DNA from: Clostridiales bacterium
GTDB taxonomy: Bacteria; Bacillota; Clostridia; Lachnospirales; WRAX01
Direction: 5' to 3'
DNA: 11,095 nucleotides
NCBI GenBank assembly: GCA_031277155.1
Contig: JAITMW010000137.1
Location: 1 to 11,095 of the forward strand
Positions within the stretch are counted from its first letter, which is position 1, and each line of letters opens with the position of its first letter. Below, piece after piece: positions 6,997 to 11,095 of the stretch. The notes under the pieces are model-generated. The model made no database searches. It worked only from the letters and a program-made list of their open reading frames with translations, and had not been told where the DNA came from. A program made the position numbers and the translations under genes.

Positions 6997-7275
6997 TTAT
7001 GCCGTGGGCTGGTTTTCGGCGTTTTCTTCAGAATTTATGGCCCCATCGTCAGCCGCGGCGCCCTCTTCGGCGGGCTCTTGCTCTTTTGCGGCTTCAAAAA
7101 ATATCCTCTTGCGCAGATATGTTTTGACAATCAAACCGATGGCATAAAAAGCCGCAAGCACAATCAAAAGACGCAGCAAAATCGCGGGCAGCGCCATTTC
7201 CAGCAAAATGCCCATAACCAAAAGTATCAATCCCGCAAGCAGAGCCAAAAATATCTCGAATTTTTCTGTCAGCAT
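6997..7275 (-). CDS. Small two-helix membrane protein with acidic tail, function unknown
   Basis: The protein is 92 residues if it starts at the ATG at 7275. A GTG at 7287 would add four residues, but it lies directly against the ribosome binding site (GGGGTGA), which sits about 8 nt before the ATG. Two hydrophobic segments are visible, roughly residues 6-26 and 28-50, separated by a single acidic residue (MGILLEMALP). Basic residues (KTYLRKR) follow, then a cytoplasmic-looking tail very rich in Glu and Ala (about 60-92). By the positive-inside rule both ends are probably cytoplasmic. I recognise no family. Small proteins of this kind occur between cheD and the sigma-28 gene in some clostridial operons, from memory. 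It begins 24 nt after cheD ends and precedes fliA by 60 nt, so it belongs to the operon. Confidence 0.7.
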   Translation of the reverse strand: MLTEKFEIFLALLAGLILLVMGILLEMALPAILLRLLIVLAAFYAIGLIVKTYLRKRIFFEAAKEQEPAEEGAAADDGAINSEENAENQPTA

Positions 7276-7299
7276 AAACCAAGTCACCCCGTCAAAATG

Positions 7300-7794
7300 C
7301 TATATCGTCTTTACTCCCTTGCCAATGGTTTTTATCACAAGAGAGCCATCAGCCGCAAAAAGCTCTACGGTGCGTCCGTAATTTTCACGCACATCGCTTG
7401 ATACAACAGGTATGCCCATTTGCTTCAACACCCTCATGGCGGCGTCCACATTCCTATCGCCAATGCGCAGGCTCTCGTTAGAGCTGTCAAAGGCAAACAT
7501 CTGGGCGCCGCCCGCCAATTTGGCCACAATGCGCCGCCTTAGCGCCCCCAATTTCTCCATGTCCTTCACAAGTTGCACAATGGCGGTATCAACAAATTTT
7601 GCGGCATTGGAATTTTTTTGAATTTGGGCGGCCTCCGGCAGCATACAATGGGCCAACGCCGCAATTTTGCTTCCGGGGTCATACAGGGCAATTCCTACGC
7701 AACTGCCCAATCCCAATGTCGTCAGCGCCCCGGGGTCTTTTACCAAATTCATGTCGGCCATACCAACCATCGTCATATTTCGTTTATTTACCAT
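7300..7794 (-). CDS. cheD: Chemoreceptor glutamine deamidase CheD
   Basis: CheD deamidates specific glutamines of methyl-accepting chemotaxis proteins and, when bound by CheC, stimulates CheY-P dephosphorylation. The protein is 164 residues, the typical length. The papain-like catalytic triad is present: Thr26 and Cys32 in LTTLGLGSCVG, and His49 in LAHCMLP, with the same spacing as in characterised CheD (17 residues from Cys to His). Other family marks are KLAGGAQMF and IGDRNV. The ATG lies one base after the cheC stop (TGATATG), with AGGGG nine bases upstream, inside the cheC end. The cheC-cheD pair therefore appears translationally linked, matching their known physical complex. The downstream gene begins about 24 nt later. 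Confidence 0.96.
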   Translation of the reverse strand: MVNKRNMTMVGMADMNLVKDPGALTTLGLGSCVGIALYDPGSKIAALAHCMLPEAAQIQKNSNAAKFVDTAIVQLVKDMEKLGALRRRIVAKLAGGAQMFAFDSSNESLRIGDRNVDAAMRVLKQMGIPVVSSDVRENYGRTVELFAADGSLVIKTIGKGVKTI

Positions 7795-7795
7795 A

Positions 7796-8416
7796 TCACA
7801 TAACCCCTAGCGAAGTTAAGATTATGTTGAACGAATCCATATCGGGCACAAGGAGGAAAAAGCCGGATATTGAAGCGCAAGAGGGCGTGTCTATCACGGT
7901 ATCTATAAAAAGCACGCCGTCGGCCATTTTTCCAAATTCTATGGCCGGCACGGAAAGTATGGCCGTGGCCATGTCAAGGGCCACAACGGGCGGTGTCGGC
8001 TTGGCCGTTTTGTTGATAAAGCCCGAAAGGGCGCCCAAATATGACGAGCAAAGTATATTTCCAATTTCTTGCAGGGCAGACTGCTCCATTTCATTGAAAT
8101 TGTGAATATCGTCAGAATCTCCGCCCATAAGGCTGTTAATTAGGGCGCGGGCGCTTTCCGGCTTCACCAAAAACATCATCATGCCGTTGATGTCCCCAGA
8201 AATTTGCACCAAAATGCCAAAAACCAGCACTTCGTCGCCGCCCAAAATGGTGCCCACCTCTTTAAATTCTAAGAATTTAACCTCAGGCACAGTCATTTTC
8301 ATCTCGGCATTTAACAGCGCAGAAAGCGAGCTGATGGCATTGCCCACACCGATATTGCCAATTTCCCTTAAAATGTCAATATGAATTTGATTGAGAGACT
8401 TCATGTCACTAATCAC
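7796..8416 (-). CDS. cheC: CheY-P phosphatase CheC
   Basis: CheC dephosphorylates CheY-P and binds CheD, forming the adaptation feedback of Gram-positive-type chemotaxis in the cytoplasm. The protein is 206 residues. Both duplicated active-site helices of the CheC/CheX/FliY family are intact: D14-x3-E18-x2-N21 (DILREIGN) and S113-x3-E117-x2-N120 (SALQEIGN). It should therefore be catalytically competent at both sites. It lacks the N-terminal CheY-binding extension and C-terminal SpoA domain of FliY, so it is CheC rather than FliY. The GTG at 8416 is chosen because AAAAGGGGTG sits 7 nt upstream; the next ATG (8404) is 19 nt away. The stop is one base before cheD. The gene begins 32 nt after the PilZ gene, where cheB-cheA-cheW would sit in Bacillus subtilis. 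Confidence 0.95.
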   Translation of the reverse strand: MISDMKSLNQIHIDILREIGNIGVGNAISSLSALLNAEMKMTVPEVKFLEFKEVGTILGGDEVLVFGILVQISGDINGMMMFLVKPESARALINSLMGGDSDDIHNFNEMEQSALQEIGNILCSSYLGALSGFINKTAKPTPPVVALDMATAILSVPAIEFGKMADGVLFIDTVIDTPSCASISGFFLLVPDMDSFNIILTSLGVM

Positions 8417-8448
8417 AACACGACACCCCTTTTCTTTGGAATATTAAG

Positions 8449-9225
8449 TTATTTTGCTGCCGGCGGCGCCTGCCTGAATTTTTTCTGCTTTCTTTGCTCC
8501 GCAAAGATAAAGCTGACAATTTCGTCTTGCGTGGCTTGCGAAACATCCAAAAACAGCGTCCGATATTGAAATTGCATATTGGATTTAGGCATATATTGCT
8601 TGTCCAAAATTTTGCCTTTAAGCAGCATGGCCGTGTTCCCCAGCATGATTGTACATTGTATCAGGCTGTCGGTCTCTATGTCCTCGTTTGTGATAAACCT
8701 GATGCCGCCGCCGCCAATATCCCTGATGATGCCGTTGTACATCGTCGAATAACCCCTGTTTTGCAGCAATTTTGCGGCTTCGTTGTCGCCTGTGTACATC
8801 ACGGAAAATTTCATAGCCAACATGCATGTAAAACGAAAGAATTCTCGTCTTTGCAATTTAATCCCCTCATCCAGTATTTTTATCACCGCAAAATATTTCG
8901 CCTTTTCGCGCAAATATCCTTCAAAGCTGCACGTAAAGCTAATTAAATAGTCTTTTGTCTGCACCGTAAGGCGATAATGCTCGTCAACGCGCAAGTCAAG
9001 GAAAAGCCCGTCCTTAGACGGCGCATAGATGGACAGCACCCTCGCGCCGCCGCCAATCTTCGGAATGTCAACAATCTTGCTTTTAAATGTGATATTGCCT
9101 TCCCCTTCAAGCCTGACAATTTCAGCACTGTCACCTATCCTAATCATGCTAAATGCCGTAGGTTCCGGAACCCAAACGGCCTGGCCGCTGATGATGTGGT
9201 CGATTTTAGTATCCATAGCAAACAT
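8449..9225 (-). CDS. PilZ-domain c-di-GMP receptor with YcgR-type N-terminal domain (YpfA/FlgZ-like flagellar brake)
   Basis: The protein is 258 residues from the ATG at 9225. An in-frame GTG at 9234 would add three residues but overlaps the ribosome binding site GGGGGTG, which is 8 nt from the ATG. The N-terminal half (about 8-115) is strand-rich and fits the YcgR/PilZN flagellar-brake domain. The C-terminal half is a PilZ domain with QRREFFRF (125-132), giving the c-di-GMP-binding RxxxR (R127...R131), and DIGGGGIRF (169-177). The second motif corresponds to D/NxSxxG with Gly in place of Ser at its third position. Such proteins bind c-di-GMP and slow or stop the motor, or affect secretion. 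Altered affinity from the Ser-to-Gly change is possible but not shown. It begins about 41 nt after flhG and precedes cheC by 32 nt. Confidence 0.92.
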   Translation of the reverse strand: MFAMDTKIDHIISGQAVWVPEPTAFSMIRIGDSAEIVRLEGEGNITFKSKIVDIPKIGGGARVLSIYAPSKDGLFLDLRVDEHYRLTVQTKDYLISFTCSFEGYLREKAKYFAVIKILDEGIKLQRREFFRFTCMLAMKFSVMYTGDNEAAKLLQNRGYSTMYNGIIRDIGGGGIRFITNEDIETDSLIQCTIMLGNTAMLLKGKILDKQYMPKSNMQFQYRTLFLDVSQATQDEIVSFIFAEQRKQKKFRQAPPAAK

Positions 9226-9266
9226 ATGATGCACACCCCCTTTTCCTAAATTGGTTGTAAATTATC

Positions 9267-10133
9267 TTACCCCGAAAAAATATTAGCAAGCCGCCGCACA
9301 AAGCCCTTCATGCCCGTTGGCTCGTTTTCGCCTGATATGTCCAAAAGTTTATTGCCAATTCTTTCAATTTCGCGGGAAAAAACCGAATGTGGATAGGAAG
9401 TTATGCAGGGCGTCTGGCTTTTCACGGCCTTTACAAGATTGTTATCCAGCGGCAAAACACCTATAAATTCTAAGTCTATAGTCAAAAATTTCGCCGCCAC
9501 ACGCTGCAAATTCCGAAAAATTTTGGCCCCCTCGTCCTTGTCCTCCACCCGATTTATTACGATTTTAAAATTGGGAACATGCCCGCCCTTTTCCTTGACG
9601 GCCTTTACAAGCGAATATGAATCTGTGATGCTGGTGGGCTCCGGCGCACAAATTATGATGGTTTCGTTGGCTGCCGTTACGAATTTCAGCACAGAATCCG
9701 CAATGCCGGCCCCTGTGTCAATAAGCACCACATCGGCAATGGCGTCCAGCGCGGACAGGTTTTCAAGGACAATTTCCAATTGGTCGCCGCTGACGGTGGT
9801 CAGCCCCGAAAGGCCGCTGCCGCCTGAAATAAAGCGTAGGCCGCTGTCCGCTTCAGTTATGGCCTCAACAATATCCAAATTTTGGTTGATGACATCATGC
9901 ATGCTGTGCTTCGGCGATGCGCCCAACAAAATCTCGATATTAGCAAGTCCAAAATCAGCGTCAACAATAACAACGCTTACATCCTGTTTTTGCAGATACA
10001 ACGCCAGGTTTACGGTAAAATTCGTTTTGCCGACACCGCCCTTGCCCGATGTTACGGTGATAACCCTGGCGGGCTTGTGGCTATTCTTTTTTCTGAAATT
10101 AAGCAGATTCCTAAGATTGTTTGCCTGGTCCAT
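9267..10133 (-). CDS. flhG: Flagellar number regulator FlhG (YlxH/FleN), MinD-like ATPase
   Basis: FlhG is a membrane-cycling MinD/ParA-type ATPase that stimulates the FlhF GTPase and limits flagellar number. The protein is 288 residues. It starts with MDQANNLR, the DQAxxLR element known to activate FlhF. The deviant Walker A motif is SGKGGVGKT (29-37), with the signature Lys31. VDADFGLAN (57-65) and LIDTGAG (137-143) supply the Walker A' and B regions. The C-terminus (about 277-288, GFVRRLANIFSG) is amphipathic and fits the membrane-targeting helix. The ATG at 10133 has AGGAG six bases upstream and overlaps the flhF end by 23 nt, which suggests coupled synthesis of the pair. Together with FlhF and the adjacent PilZ gene this is the standard flagellar placement cluster. 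Confidence 0.96.
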   Translation of the reverse strand: MDQANNLRNLLNFRKKNSHKPARVITVTSGKGGVGKTNFTVNLALYLQKQDVSVVIVDADFGLANIEILLGASPKHSMHDVINQNLDIVEAITEADSGLRFISGGSGLSGLTTVSGDQLEIVLENLSALDAIADVVLIDTGAGIADSVLKFVTAANETIIICAPEPTSITDSYSLVKAVKEKGGHVPNFKIVINRVEDKDEGAKIFRNLQRVAAKFLTIDLEFIGVLPLDNNLVKAVKSQTPCITSYPHSVFSREIERIGNKLLDISGENEPTGMKGFVRRLANIFSG

Positions 10134-11095
10134 CCTCTTCTCCTAAGCCTAAAAGACGCATGGCGACCTCATTGGGCGCGATGGTTTTTATGTCGTCAGG
10201 AACATTTTGCCCAAATGTTATATAGCTGAGTTTTTTGCCAGTCCTATGGGAAATATTCGCAATATTGCCAATTTTATTTGTCTCATCCAGCTTTGTGAAA
10301 ATTATCCTAAAATCACAAATTTTGGAATAAGTCTCAACAATATCCAGCATGTCGTCATATTTCGTCGTCAACGACAGCACAAGAAACTTTTCGATGGCAT
10401 CCGTGCTGTTGATAAATTCAGAAAGCTCCCTCATGTTATCTTCATTTTTGTGAGAGCGCCCCGCCGTGTCTATCAATATAATGTCGCATTGGGCCTTTTT
10501 GGCCTCTATATGTTCTTTCAATTCCGAGGGCCTGTAGGCCACCGACACATCAATGCCCAGGATGTCGCCATAGGTTTTCAGCTGCTCTATGGCCGCGATG
10601 CGATATGTGTCCGCCGTAATCAATCCCACATTCATGCTGCGGTTAAGGCTCAGGTCGGCGGTCAGCTTGGCGATGGTGGTCGTTTTGCCCACCCCCGTCG
10701 GCCCCACAAAGGCAAATATCTGAGGATTGCCCTTGGACCGCGCCGGTTGCAGCGCGGATGGCGCGCCAATAATCTTCACTATACTATTATATACTATTTT
10801 GACAACAAAGTTAATATCTAATTTTTCCACCAATTCTTTTTTATCAAGCTCGTTTAAAATTTCGCGGGCAAAATCTTCGTTCACCTGATTTTCAACCAGG
10901 GTGTTATAGAAAATTTGCAGCAGGTTGTTTTGATAAATCCTGCTTTCAGGCCCTTCGGGGCTTGCCACATGGCGCCCGACGGAAAGATTGCTTTGCGCCT
11001 TGGAAAGCATGTCGCTGGTAGCCAGCAGCATGTCTTGCAGCAGCTGAATCTTCTCCTCTTGGGCGGCAATTTGCACATCCTTCTTTGAAGATTCA
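10111..11095 (-). CDS. flhF: SRP-type GTPase FlhF (N-terminus outside window)
   Basis: FlhF is an SRP/FtsY-like GTPase that marks the site of flagellar assembly at the membrane. The frame stays open to the right edge, so the GTG at 11076 is internal and the N-terminal basic region is missing. About 327 residues are visible: a Gln/Glu/Lys-rich helical stretch, the N domain (around 10940-10750), then the G domain. The G domain has G1 GPTGVGKTT (10704-10678), ADTYRI (from 10614), DTAGRSHK (10470-10447) and TKLDET (10296-10279), all typical of SRP GTPases. The C-terminus NVPDDIKTIAPN...RLLG is characteristic of FlhF. It ends inside the first codons of flhG (23-nt overlap). It is the most upstream visible gene of the operon. 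Confidence 0.96.
   Translation of the reverse strand, partial: ESSKKDVQIAAQEEKIQLLQDMLLATSDMLSKAQSNLSVGRHVASPEGPESRIYQNNLLQIFYNTLVENQVNEDFAREILNELDKKELVEKLDINFVVKIVYNSIVKIIGAPSALQPARSKGNPQIFAFVGPTGVGKTTTIAKLTADLSLNRSMNVGLITADTYRIAAIEQLKTYGDILGIDVSVAYRPSELKEHIEAKKAQCDIILIDTAGRSHKNEDNMRELSEFINSTDAIEKFLVLSLTTKYDDMLDIVETYSKICDFRIIFTKLDETNKIGNIANISHRTGKKLSYITFGQNVPDDIKTIAPNEVAMRLLGLGEEDGPGKQS

Noticed and set aside
7839..7845. Minus-strand CCGATAT, a sigma-28 -10-like word near the end of cheC.
   Set aside because: No TAAA lies about 15 bases upstream, and the bases encode Pro-Asp-Met in CheC.
8540..8567. Plus-strand GAAA, 16 bases, CCGATATT: resembles a sigma-28 promoter antisense to the PilZ gene.
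   Set aside because: The -35 box has a mismatch, the site lies fully inside a conserved coding region, and no plus-strand gene follows it. Chance is the simpler explanation.
9403..10146. Plus-strand open frame of 247 codons opposite flhG; similar long antisense frames lie opposite fapA (4601-5233), fliA (6223-6762) and flhF (10207-10821).
   Set aside because: All are fully antisense to strongly conserved genes and give low-complexity or unrecognisable products.
1..11095. Scan for tRNA, rRNA, CRISPR repeats, insertion sequences, riboswitches and phage attachment sites.
   Set aside because: No cloverleaf, regularly spaced repeat, transposase motif or leader-like structure was seen; gaps between genes are too short to hold most of these.

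Overview
The window reads as chromosomal DNA of an anaerobic, flagellated Firmicute of the Clostridia, probably Lachnospiraceae-like. This is inferred from gene order (flhF-flhG-PilZ-cheC-cheD-fliA-fapA-DUF6115), from Bacillus/Clostridium-type CheC, CheD and sigma-D homologues, and from strong purine-rich ribosome binding sites. I could not check taxonomy by search.

Layout. Positions 2-1162 (+) hold the 3' part of a large gene, most likely an exported M14-carboxypeptidase-like protein, cut by the window edge. A perfect inverted repeat at 1214-1248 separates it from everything else and looks like a terminator serving both converging transcription units. From 1251 to the right edge, every gene is on the minus strand. 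In transcription order they are: flhF (partial, cut by the window edge), flhG, a PilZ/YcgR-like c-di-GMP receptor, cheC, cheD, a small two-helix membrane protein, fliA (sigma-28), fapA (DUF342), a small hydrophilic protein, a DUF6115/SwrB-like membrane protein, a membrane-anchored protein with an MltG/YceG-like LysM-type domain but no catalytic domain, class II fructose-bisphosphate aldolase (fba), and a GNAT acetyltransferase. Gaps are at most about 60 nt and several genes overlap (flhF/flhG 23 nt, DUF6115/MltG-like 8 nt, fba/GNAT 1 nt), so this looks like the 3' end of one long motility operon. No stretch longer than 300 bases lacks a gene.

How the genes work together. FlhF and FlhG set flagellar placement and number. 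The PilZ protein would couple c-di-GMP to motor output or secretion. CheC and CheD dephosphorylate CheY-P and deamidate chemoreceptors for adaptation. FliA directs late flagellar genes. The four poorly characterised proteins between cheD and fba (two-helix protein, hydrophilic protein, DUF6115 protein, MltG-like protein), together with FapA, form an accessory module. By position it may act in flagellar assembly, at the membrane or cell wall. Two things differ from the Bacillus subtilis order: cheB-cheA-cheW are missing between flhG and cheC, and glycolytic fba plus a GNAT gene sit where rpsB-tsf would follow. No tRNA, rRNA, mobile element, CRISPR array or riboswitch was seen. I found no clear case for a wholly new system; the accessory module is the best candidate for uncharacterised biology.
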